Assembly: GCA_029339195.1 (NCBI GenBank)
Contig: JAPTJF010000408.1
Coordinates: 1-56,992 of the forward strand
Length of the DNA: 56,992 nt
Reading direction: 5' to 3'
Origin: Micractinium sp. NFX-FRZ
Lineage: Eukaryota > Chlorophyta > Trebouxiophyceae > Chlorellales > Chlorellaceae
Part shown: positions 33,547 through 43,573 of the stretch, piece after piece
Position numbering within the stretch: position 1 is the stretch's first letter
Layout of the letters: every line of letters begins with the position of its first letter
Notes under the pieces: model-generated
Seen by the model: only the letters and a program-made list of their open reading frames with translations
Database searches by the model: none
What the model was told of the DNA's origin: nothing
Program-made: the position numbers and the translations under genes

Positions 33547-36500
33547 ATGCAGGGGTTGAGGGCTCCCGAGGGCCTGTGGCGGCCAACAAGTGATCGTCGC
33601 GCTACAACCAACTTCTCCCCTGATCTCATTGTCGCACTCACGGTTGCCGAGCTGCGGGACGAGGACGGTTCCCCCCCGGCAGAGTTTCTGATCTTCAATA
33701 CGCAGCAGTTCCTCTACATATGCAATCCGCAGACTCTGGATCGGGTGGGTTTATCTGCAGCAAGCCGGTGGGGTGGCGGCAGAGCCCTACTGCCGCCTGC
33801 TGCCACCGCCGCCCGCCGCCGCCTCGCCTCAGGGACTGCCTTCCCCCTCCCTTTGCATTGCACATGATCTCATGCTTCATCTCCGTAATTCACTCCCTCG
33901 CACCCTGCAGGAGCCGCTGCGCATTGTGGACTTCCGGCACCTGAGCACCAGCACGTCGGGGCCCGCCTACCCCACCTGCCACGCGCACACCGCCACCTGC
34001 GCCAGCAACGACGAATTCGACCTGGCCGTGGGGATGTCCACAGGAGAAGGTGAGCACCTCTAGGGCTTGGGGGGACATGAATTGACCTGGATGCAGGGCG
34101 GAGGTCTTCCGGTGTGGGTTGCTTCCGGCTGTGCTCTTTTCGGGAGGGTGCGCACCTGTCATTTCCATCATGGGGCCAGCAGCTGATGGTGTCCACAACA
34201 TCCTTCACGGGCGGTTTGGCGCACGGCCCTGTGTGCCGGCATGTGTTGTTCCTGCTCGGCGGTATAGGTACCCGCATGCCTGCCCCCCAGCAGCGTACCC
34301 GGCCCCTCGCCCTGGCCCTGGCGCCCGCCCCCCCCCCACCACCACCACTGCAGTGGTGCTGCTCAGCCTGCGCGCGCAGCTCAAGGCGCCGACCGGCAAC
34401 ACGCGCCCGGTCTCCTCGCTGTGCCTGAACGTCGAGGGGTCGACCAACGCCTCGCGCTGCGTCTCGCTAGCCTGGCTGCCCGGCAGCGACGGAACCGCTT
34501 TTGTGGTGGCGCACCGGGATGGGGCGGTGCTGCTGTACCACAAGGTAGGGGCCAGGGGGGCCGGGCGCTGCACGGGGCGGGATGTTGTCAGCCTGGCACT
34601 GCATGGGCGAGCCTGGTTGTTTGGCAGGCACCGCCCGCAGCCTCGTTGCCTGCAGTGGTGCCAACCGTACCGCTGCATGCACTGTGACACATCCTGCTGC
34701 CTCTCTCTGCTGCACTGGTGCTGCCAACACGGCTGCACGGTACCGCGACACATCCTGCTATCTCTCTGCTGCACTGGTGCCACCCAAATGGCTGCACGGT
34801 ACCCGTGCACACACTGCTGCCTCTCTGCCTGCCCTGCCCTGCTCCGCAGGTGGTGGGCAGCAGCAGCGACACCAAGCTGCTGGCCCGCAGCAGCAGCCAG
34901 CACTCGCTGCGGCCGCCCGTCACACAGCTGCAGGCGCCCGGCTGTGGAGGTGAGGCCACCATCACTTGGTTGCTTGATTGGTTGGCTTACCGGATGCAGT
35001 CGCCTACCTGCACACTATATACAGCGCTGGGCCGGCCGTTGCTGTGACCGTCATTCTGGCCGCTGCATGTAGCTGTGCCCAGCTGGTGCTGTGGCCGCCA
35101 TGTGACCTCAACTTCCTCCTTGTCTGTCTCATTACCCTGCTCGCAGGCGGCGTGACCGAGGCAGCCGTGTCCCCTGATGGGCAGCACGTGGCGGCGGCGT
35201 GCAGGGATGGGGTGCTGCGGGTGTACGCCTGCCCAGGGGGCGGACTGGTGGCAGGGTTCAAGGTGGGTGCCTTGCATGTGTGTGTGGTGGGAGTGGTGGT
35301 GGAGGCCAGGCTGTGTTGGGGTGTTCGATGCTCCTGCATGCTTGCCTGCCTGCCGGGTTGTGTCACTCTTGCAATCCTGCTTGCGTGCCTGCCTGCGACG
35401 TCACCTGGCTGCCTGCCTGCCCACCTGCCTGCCCGCTTGCTCGCCCCACCTGCGAGCAGAAACATACGCTAGGCTGCAGTGCTGCACTCTCCCTGCCAAT
35501 TCACTTCTTCCAGATGCTGTGCCTCCGTGTGCCACCTGGTTCTCTGATACCCTGGCGTGTGGTGTTGCCCCTCGTGGGTTGTCCAAAGCAAGTGTGCCTT
35601 TCTCCGCACACCCTGTAGAGCTACTACGGCGGCGGCCTGCAGTGCTGCACCCCTGGACCCCCGTGATTTCTCCCAAGTGGTGTGCCTCTTTGTGCTTTGA
35701 TCGAAATGGTGTGCCTCGGTGTGCCACCCCGGTTGCCTGCAGAGCTACTACGGCGGGCTGCAGTGCTGTGCGTGGAGCCCCGATGGGCGGTACGTGGCGG
35801 CGGGGGGCGAGGACGACTTGCTGGCGCTGTACGGCCTGGCAGGCAAGGGCCCCTTGGCTGTGGGTTTGGGTGTGTGTGTGGGGTGTGCAGTTGTGGTTTT
35901 CTGTGTGTGTGAATGGGGGGAAGGGCGGGCGGCGTGGTATGCTGGCACTTCATGGACTGGCAGGCCAGAGCAGCCTTCTTGTGTCTCTTGTGTCGCTGGC
36001 TCGCCTCCCTGCTGATTGGTAGGTATTTGGGGGGGCAGGGGAGGTGGCAATGCCCTGCCGACAGGCAGGCATGTATGGAGGCCAGCCCTCACCGTTGCAT
36101 TTGGGCCCCTGCCGCCCTCACCCCCCTCCACCTGCAGAGCGCTGCGTGGTGGCCTACTGCCAGGGGCACACCTCCTGGGTCAGCGGCGTGGCCTTTGACC
36201 CCTGGTGAGCCGCGGGTTTTGGGTTTCTTTCTAAATTAAGCAAGTGTGCGGCAGGAAGGCAGGCAGAGAAATGGGGTGGTGGGTATGGCCCCGGTAGAGT
36301 GCATGCCAAGCCAAGCCAGACAGGACCCGGTGTCGAGGATTCTGCTGACGGTTGTGGCAAGCGTCTGAGCTGCTGTCCTTGGGACGTGTCTTGACTTGGA
36401 GATGTACACGCTCTGCGGGGCTACACGTGCTGTCCTTGGGGGAATAGAGGGACCACTCCCTCAGGTCTGCTCGCAGGCTGCTGCCTCTGCTGCCCTCGCA

Positions 36501-37971
36501 CCGCCCCGTCTCCTCGCCTCGCAGGATGTGCCGCACAGAGGGGCAGCACCCACAGCTTGGGGCGGCAGCTGCTGCTTCCCCTACCTCCTCCCCATGAGCA
36601 CCCAACTCGTTCTGTTGCCTCCGTCCTCTGCCTACGCAGGATGTGCCACACAGAGGGGGAGCACCCACAGCTTGCGGTGGCAGCTGCTGCTTCCCCTACC
36701 TCCTCCCCATGATCACCCGCCTCGTTCTGCTGCCTCTCACCTCTGCCTACGCAGGATGTGCCACACAGAAGGGGAGCACCCGCAGATTGGGGCGGCAGCT
36801 GCTGCGGCGGCGGCGGCGGCTTCCGGGGACTCTGCAGCGGCGGCAGCGGCCCTGGCGCCCGGCGGGGAAGAGCGCGTCTACCGGCTGGCCTCTGTGGGGC
36901 AGGACTGCCAGCTGGCGCTGTGGGACATTGTTGTGTCAGAGGAGTCGGTGGCAGCCGCCCAGCAGGCCAGCAGCGCCAAGTGAGTGGGGACGGGGGCAGT
37001 AGCTGCGGTGGGGCCGCCGGGCAGCCAGTGTGCGTGCAAAGGGCTGGGTGCACGATTGACGCAGCTGCCTGCGGCAGGCGGGCTGGCATTGAGGGTGTCG
37101 GGGTGTGGATGCTGGGGGTGTGGGCGTGCACGCATTGCATTCTCGGTCTGCATCCGCCCTCATGCTGCGCCTGCTTTTCAGGCCGGCTTTGATCATGACA
37201 TAAGCCGCTCAACTTGGCACAGCGCACTGCTCCCATTATGGTCTCCTGCTTCCCTCGACTTCCCACTACTGTGTGTTGACATCACTCTAGTGTACGGGCA
37301 CCTACAACATGCTTGATGCTCTTTGAGTGCGTGCAGCGCGTCACCAGAGCGGGACCACCGCCCCGGGCTGCCCATCTCCCCGGGCAAGCGGCGTGCCGGC
37401 GGCGGCGGCGCCGGCAACGGCAGCAGCAGGAACGACAGCCCCACCAAGCAGCGGGCCGGCGGCAGCAGCGGCCGGGGGGGCGTGTTCCGGACGCGGAGCG
37501 GCAGCAGCGGCGTGGGCGGCGGCGGGGCAGACCCCGGAGCGCTGCCAGCTGCCCTGGCAACAGGAATCATCGCGCCGCCGCTGCACCGGGCAGACTGGCC
37601 GCTTGTGACGGCGGTGGCGCTGCTCAGGTGTGCAGGCGTAAGGAGGTGTCGGACAGGCATGCACGGGACTGAAAGAAAAGGCAGCCTTGGAAGCAGCAGT
37701 CTTCATTGCGTCATGCTGCAGCCTGGTTGCATGGTTGTTGTAGGCTCTGTGCTGTCCTCTGTCACATGCCCTTGCTTGTCCGCTGTCCCCTTGCTGCAGG
37801 GCGCACCCCGAGCCCGCCTGCAGCGCTGTGTATGCACCCTCCGCGCTCTTCACCGCCTGCCACGGCAGCAGCGTGCGGCAGTGGGCACGGCCGCCGCTGA
37901 CGCAGCAGGCGGTGGTGCAGCGCATCGGCTCGCTGCAGAGCATGGAGCGGCCGCAGAGCGGGGACAGATGA
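33547..37971 (+). CDS. WDR20: WDR20/creC-type WD40 protein
   Basis: Ten exons: 33547-33744, 33911-34049, 34354-34544, 34850-34949, 35147-35262, 35743-35863, 36138-36204, 36755-36979, 37337-37627, 37800-37971; 539 residues in phase. Order and content match WDR20/cre[70 protein letters not shown] followed by [38 protein letters not shown], then a low-complexity Gly/Ser/Arg insert, and a last blade ([26 protein letters not shown]). WDR20 activates USP12/USP46 deubiquitinases, and creC works with the CreB deubiquitinase; the same partner role is inferred here. The exon 6/7 junction is the least sure (donor at 35864). TGTAA follows the stop. Confidence 0.92.
34655..34840 (+). repeat. Three-copy tandem repeat of about 60 bp in WDR20-like intron 3
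   Basis: Three diverged units built of CTGCTGCACTGGTGC, a GGCTGCACGGTACC core and CACATCCTGCTGCCTCTC, ending just before the exon 4 acceptor. Each unit carries its own pyrimidine-rich, acceptor-like stretch. Confidence 0.75.
35615..35650 (+). repeat. Decayed copy of WDR20-like exon 6 start in intron 5
   Basis: AGAGCTACTACGGCGG and CTGCAGTGCTG repeat 35741-35773, about 124 bp upstream of the real exon (SYYGGLQCC). The preceding GTGTGCCTC context is also repeated. The acceptor AG is kept as TAG. Confidence 0.82.
36521..36754 (+). repeat. 115-bp unit repeated before WDR20-like exon 8
   Basis: Units start at 36521, 36636 and 36751. Each holds a CTCGCAG or CTACGCAG acceptor, the first codons of exon 8 ([10 protein letters not shown] in the real exon) and a following pyrimidine tract. 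The first two are very similar to each other; only the third is continuous with the coding exon, so two spare acceptors stand upstream. Confidence 0.92.
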
Positions 37972-38368
37972 GGGAGGTGGGCGGCAGGCGGGAGGCGGCT
38001 GTCGCGGTCGCTCGGGGAATGAGAGGACATGCCCTGTAACAACGCTCCGTCCTTGCCGTGCCCTGCACCCGTCCCATTACTACGTGTTCTGTGGTGTAAG
38101 CCACACAGGCTGTAAGCCACTCAGGCTGTGCCCTGCCTGTAGTGGGTGGAGCTCAAGTGGAGTGATGAAGTGGAGGGATGAAAGAACGGTGCACGGCAAG
38201 GGCGCTGTGCACGGCTGCGCAGTGGGAGTGGGGGCCAGCGGTTCCCTGTCATCGTCCCGCAAACCCCCTGCTACTCTTCGTGGAGAATTGCGCTCAATTT
38301 TTCTGCTCATGTGAGTGGGAAGTTTTGCGCCGCGCCCAGGGCGAGGGTTCTGCACTCGCGACAGCGCC
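37972..38368 (+). terminator. 3' region of the WDR20-like gene with TGTAA signals
   Basis: TGTAA occurs at 38035-38039, 64 bases after the stop, and again near 38095 and 38112. The rest to 38368 has no supported gene. Confidence 0.6.
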
Positions 38369-38950
38369 ATGAGCCGCGCTAGCCTTCCCCCGTGACCTAT
38401 GAAGTGACGAGCCATCCTTCTGACGCATTGCGATGCAGGCCTGTCCAGAGCCAATGCGTCTTGCCCCGCCACCGTCCACCGCCGCCGGCCGGTGTTGCGA
38501 CGTGCGGCAGCAGGGGCAGCCTGCCACTGCAGGCTAGCACACCGCAGCCAGCCAGCTTTAAATACGTATCCCATGGCCGGCGCACGCAGGTTAGGGAGTT
38601 GAAGTTATCTGCGCAGCATTCAGGCAAAGACCGCGTGTGCTACAGTGCAGCGCCCAGCACGACCTGCGACAGCAGCACTGGACAAGCAGCGGCAGCCCCC
38701 ACGCACTAGTGGTCCAGGCACTTCTGGGCAGCTTAACCAGCTCTGCAGCACCCAAGCTGAGGGACAGCAGGAGGCCGCGGCGCAGCAGCAGCAGGGCCAG
38801 GTAGCAGGAACGGCTGTGGACAAGCAGGGTGCACTCGCCCATGCAGCCGAGCTGCGGCAGCGGCGTATCCAAGCGGGCAGTTGGGTGGATGAAGATGAAG
38901 AAAACCACCGCCTGCTGACGCTTGTGATGGGCGGGCGCTGGCGGCTGTGA
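38369..38950 (+). CDS. Doubtful small Gln-rich protein, two exons
   Basis: Tentative model: exon 38369-38391 (MSRASLP) joined to 38617-38950 (TGA), phase 2 kept, 118 residues. The second exon reads like protein (QLNQLCSTQAEGQQEAA, later QAGSWVDEDEENHRLLTLVM) with no known domain. The donor is weak (GTGACC) and the first exon is short, so the model could be wrong. No frame on the other strand is more convincing. Confidence 0.35.
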
Positions 38951-39056
38951 GGGGCGCAATGGCTCTGTTGCTGCGGCTTTTGCAGGTTTGCCCCTCAGAG
39001 ACTGCTTGCCCTCCTGCTCAATGGTTGCATTGCCCCTGGCAATGTTGCCGGTATTC

Positions 39057-39329
39057 TTAACACAAAGTGAGCCTGTCAGCCAAAGCAGCTTGCAGAGGTG
39101 CCTCCCCAGGCTCCACCAACCTACAGCGGCGGACACCGCCAGCCGGGCGGCGCCCGTCAGCAGTGGTGGGGGTAACTGCCGCTTCAGCCGCCCGCTCGGT
39201 ATCGTAATTGACCATTGTCTGCGCCAACATGCGTTGCGCCTCGCCAAGCACGTCCCGCAGCCTTTGACAGCTCCGCTCCCAGCTCCCGCTCAACAACGGC
39301 AGCTCGAGAAAGTCATTCCCCGGCGGCAT
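39057..39329 (-). CDS. Doubtful 90-residue hypothetical protein
   Basis: An uninterrupted frame starting MPPGNDFLELPLLSGSW and containing RLRDVLGEAQRMLAQTMVNY, a likely helix. A possible donor near 39123 would allow more exons downstream. It begins only 61 bp from the start of the coiled-coil gene on the other strand. Unknown family. Confidence 0.35.
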   Translation of the reverse strand: MPPGNDFLELPLLSGSWERSCQRLRDVLGEAQRMLAQTMVNYDTERAAEAAVTPTTADGRRPAGGVRRCRLVEPGEAPLQAALADRLTLC

Positions 39330-39390
39330 GCTGTCCTCCCGCTCCCAAGGCGGTTCATACGCGGCTAGGGCGGCTCAGCAGCAGGAGAGG

Positions 39391-42300
39391 ATGAAGGTGC
39401 GACCGCGAAATTGCACAGCCGCCACCCGCCGCCACGCCGCCGCGCGCTTTAAGCTGAGCCCTGCTTGATCGCCGCTCGCTGCTGCTACTGCCATGTTCTG
39501 AAGTCAAATTCAAAAGTGTATAGCAAAGTTCCATCAAACGTCACATCACCTGCCTGCCGTATGCCCACCTGCCCGCAGGACGCGGCGCTGCCCTCGCCCG
39601 AGCGCCTGCTCACCGACCGCTCCTCCTACATCTCCTACCTGGAGAGCCAGCTGGAGCGGGTGTCTGCCGCCTGCCTCACCGTGCAGTCATTCGATGAGAG
39701 GCTGGAGCAGGCAGTGGGCGGCATCCGCTGCTTGGAGGAGAAAGGTGTGTGTGTGAACTGTTGGCTTGCAAGCGGGATGTGTGTGTACCTTAGCCCTGCC
39801 TGGGCAAGCTGCTGCCCCCACCTCCTAATGCACTCATTCTGTGTTCAATCTACCTCCCTTTCAACAATGCCCCATCGCCTCCCTCTCTGCCTTGAGCACG
39901 GCTTTCTGCAGTGCTCAATCTGGCACGCCTGGTCAGCTGCACCCAGCAGTTTGCCGAGGCACAGGAGGCCAGCACGCGGGAGGCGTCGTCGGAGGTGACA
40001 CGCAGATTAAGGAGCATAGAAGCCCGGCTGGAGGAGTTGGAGGCGCCGGGGCGGGCAGCAGAATGGGAGGCTAAGCTGCGCGCAGGTCAGTTGAGAGTCG
40101 GGGTGGCGGGAGCACTGCCCAAACAGTTGGGCAGCTGGTGGCAGGCCGGGATGAGTGCGAGCAGATTGGGGGCAGCAAAGCTTGAAGCTGCATGCGATGT
40201 ACAAGGGGGAAGGGGGGAATACGGTGTAGGAACCGCAAGTGTTGTGGTTTGTGCAGATAGGGGCATGTACTGCTGTCATGTTCTGCTGTGACCTTGCACC
40301 TCGCAGCATGTGTCGCTGATGTTCACCCAGTGCCAGAAGCGTCGCCGTTCCATCTTGTGCCTGCAGTGTCGGCCCAGGCGGACGCCAAGCTGGCGCAGGT
40401 GGAGGCGGCAGCGGAAGCGCGGCTGGCAGAGGCGTGCCATGAGAGCCACACAGCGCTGGAGAAGAAGGTGGCAGAGGCAGCGGGTAGGCTCCGCAGATTT
40501 GTGCATGGGAGTTGGACAAAGTGTTTGCCACAGTGTTTGCGCATGGCTGCTCAAGGCAATTGGAAAGTCGGGCGGAAGAGCCACCCGTGCAGCTTTTACG
40601 CATGATGCCAGCGACTTGCACCCTGCCTGCACCCAGTCGCCCTTGGATGAGTGCGCATTACTCCAAGGCCCCGGCTGTATCACATCATATTACTGATGTG
40701 CAGGCCGCCTGACAGAGGTGGAGCGGCGGGCGCGGGCGGTGGACGAGTACGTGCACTGCTCGGATGCGGGTGCTGCGGTGGCCGACCTGGCAGCACGCAT
40801 GGGCAGCGTGGAGGGCAGCGTGGCGCACTTGGCCAAGGCAAGCTCAGGCTGGGGGGAGAAGGCGGCAGCTGCTGGCCTGTTGGTCGGATCACGCACTGCA
40901 TACAGGATCTCACCTGGGACTCAGAGAGCTTGCAGTGCGGCACTTGCCGGGGGCAGCACGTGCTGCCTGTGCCCCACGTGTTGACATCTGGGCTTCTCGT
41001 GATGCAAGCCCTGGCGTCCTTACACTGTGTATCCCTTTCTGTGTTCCCTCCCGCTGCGCAGTCCGACAGCGGCATGAAGGCCAGCCTGGGGTCGCTGCAG
41101 CAGGCGGTGGGGCAGCTGAAGACGGCGGTGGTGGCGCTGGAGCTGCGGCCGCCGCTGGGTGATGCGGTGCAGGGCAGCGTGGACTGCCTTCAGGTGTGTA
41201 CAATCAGAATGTTTGGGTGGGCAGGTTGTAGGTGGAGTGGGGTGGTTGCTGGGGCTAGGCAGGGTACGCGCGGGTGTGTATCGCTGCTTTGGCAGGAGAA
41301 TGAAGCTGATGTCGCAGTGAATGTGTTTCAAAGAGAGCAGCAGGCACCCTTCCTGCTGCGCCGGTGTGAGGGGCCCCCTGCCTCCCGCCCCCCTGCCTGC
41401 CCGCCATTCTGCTCTCCTGACTGCCTCATCTGCAGTGGCTGGAGCGGGCACGCGAGGCGCTGAAGCGGGAGGTGACCGACATCCAGCAGCAGCACGGCCA
41501 GCTGGCAGCGGGGCTCACCGCAGCGGTGGCCGCGGCAGCTGGGGCGCCCGCGTTGCCGCAAAAGGCGCTGGCCGCGCAGGTCCTGAGCGGGCTGCAGAGC
41601 AGCATGCAGCACGAGGTGGGGCGGGAGCTGCGGGCGCTGCAGCTGGCAGACTCCCTGCTGGGCAGCGTGTCGCAGCAGTTCCGTGGCGGCTCCCCAAAGC
41701 GGGCGGCAGCAGACAGCGCGGCAGCGACAGCAGCGGGAGCACCGGCGGCGGCAGCACATGCAGAGCAGCAGGCAGAAGCGTCTGAGGGTGGTGCTGAGCT
41801 CAGTGCAGCGGCCAGCAAGGCGGCGGCCTGCAGCCAGGTCGCCGATGCCTCTGCCAGCAGCGGCGGGTGGAGCATACCTGCCTACCCGCCTGCACCGTCG
41901 TCGCAGCAGGCGGTAGCGGCGGCAGTTGACGGGGCGCTGGCGCAGCTGCAGCAGCTGGCGGGCGGCGAGGCGCAGCTGGCCCGGGCGGCGGCGCTGGCGG
42001 CGGTCTCAGGATGCAGCGCTGGGGGCAGCGGAAGTGGCAGCGGCGGAGGCAGCCTTCGCCACACGTTTGGCCAGATGCAAACGATGCTTCAGTCAGTGTG
42101 CCAGCTGCTGCAGCAGGATGAGCCGCAGGGGCAGCAGCAGGAACGTGGGGGCGAGCCAGGTGAGGAGTGCGGGGGCGTGGGAGGCACTCGAGAGGTGAAT
42201 TCGCTTGGTTAGTGGGTGCTCTGTGAGGCGGGTGCTTGTACCTGCAGCCCATGCTGCCTCAGCATTGGGGCGACGCCTCCGCCAGGGATGGGGGGAGCCA

Positions 42301-42808
42301 GGCAATAGGGGGCGTATAAACAGGGAACCCTCTGGTGGCTGGGCAGATGTCATCATCAGCATGCTCAGCGTACCATCGGTCAAGCCCAGACGGCACATCC
42401 TCAGCCTGCTGCCCACCTCCTTGTTGCGCAGGCTACCGAGCCCCTACCTCTTCCTTCTTGGGCCGAAGCAACTCTGGGAGGGGCGGCTCACCGCCAGGCG
42501 CGGCAGCCCAGCCGAGGCGGGCGTGGCTCCCTGGCGGCGCCAGCAAGGCAGCAGCCGCAGCGGCAGCAGCAGCAGGGGCAGGTGGTGGCGGCACTGGTGC
42601 CAGCCGCTCCCTTTCCTTCCGCCCAGGCAGCGCAGGGGCAGCCCTGGCTGGCAGCCGGTCGCTGTCCTTCCAAGCAGGAGGCAGCAGCTGTGGCGGCGGC
42701 GGAGGGGGTGCCAAGGAGGTGCTGAGGGAGAGTGTGCTGGGGCAGGCGGCGCTGGCGGAGCGGCGGCGGCGGCTGCAGGAGCTGTACAGTGAGCTGAGGC
42801 AGTCGTGA
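39391..42808 (+). CDS. Coiled-coil protein of unknown function
   Basis: Eight exons: 39391-39396 (ATG AAG), 39579-39744, 39912-40085, 40367-40483, 40704-40837, 41062-41193, 41436-42159, 42432-42808; 609 residues, every junction in phase. The tiny first exon is the weak point; the in-frame ATG at 39559 (MPTCPQDAALP) is the alternative start. Conserved-looking N-terminus DRSSYISYLESQLERVSAAC, then VLNLARLVSCTQQFAEAQEA and long heptad-rich helices (EARLEELEA, EKKVAEAAGRLTEVERRARA), an Ala-rich middle and a Gly/Ser-rich tail that ends with a helix (AERRRRLQELYSELRQS). No enzyme motif, signal peptide or membrane segment. A structural or centrosome/cilium-type role is possible but unproven. Intron 5 uses a GC donor. 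TGTAA is at 42877-42881. Confidence 0.82.
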
Positions 42809-43137
42809 GCATGATGCTCCATTGTCTCTGGCTTGTACTTATGCTTATTGTTTCTGGATATTGGCATTGGCTTTGTTGTAACTCAGATTGGTCGGTATCG
42901 AAAGCAGATTGAAGCAAAGCACGTAGTGGTGAGCAAAGCACGTACAGTAGAGGAGAGGTGGGCTGGGGTGCACTGGAAATGGCATTGCGACCGAAGGAAT
43001 ATGGCGACATACGCAAGAATGCAGGAAGTGTGATGGATGGGTGACTGAAAGGTGGGTTTGAAGAGTGGGCAGTGCTGCTTGACAAAAACAGAAAACCAAG
43101 GGTCAGCGTGCGGGCTGTCGCCAGCCGGGGCCAGCTG
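42809..43137. terminator. Convergent 3' spacer, coiled-coil gene (+) and FkbM copy B (-)
   Basis: 329 bp. TGTAA at 42877-42881 serves the + strand gene, 69 bases after its stop. No matching signal on the minus strand. Confidence 0.6.
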
Positions 43138-43538
43138 TCACCAGCTGTCTATACTGAGCCGCGCCTCGTCAGCGCTGCTGCGCCCCGTCACAGGGAAGGG
43201 CGGCAGCTTGCCCTGAGCCGCCAGGTCTGTGACCAGCCGCTCGAGCGCGCCACACTCGTCCTTGGCGGTGCAGGGGCAGCGGTGGCTGACCTGCAGTGCA
43301 ACCAGTGCAACAAAAGAACCAGTCGGTGCAGCCAAGGGAGGTGGGGAGGTGAGGGCCTTTGGTTGGCCCTGACGGCACAGGGGCCGCCTGAGTTTATGAA
43401 GAGTGCAGGCAGGCGGAAAGCCGGAAGCAGAGGACGTGTGCAGAAGGGTGGCGGGATTGGGCTGCCGCTACAGGAGGTTGAGTTGGTGCTGCTGCAGTTG
43501 CACCGGCAAGAGGCTCCGTGCGCGGCGCATTCAACCAG

Positions 43539-43573
<35 letters not shown>

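Noticed and set aside
36521..36750. CRISPR-like reading of the 115-bp repeats
   Set aside because: Units are long, contain exon codons and splice sites, and the host is eukaryotic.
39559..39578. ATG at 39559 as start of the coiled-coil gene
   Set aside because: In frame and possible, but it lies inside what looks like a polypyrimidine-acceptor; kept as the alternative start.
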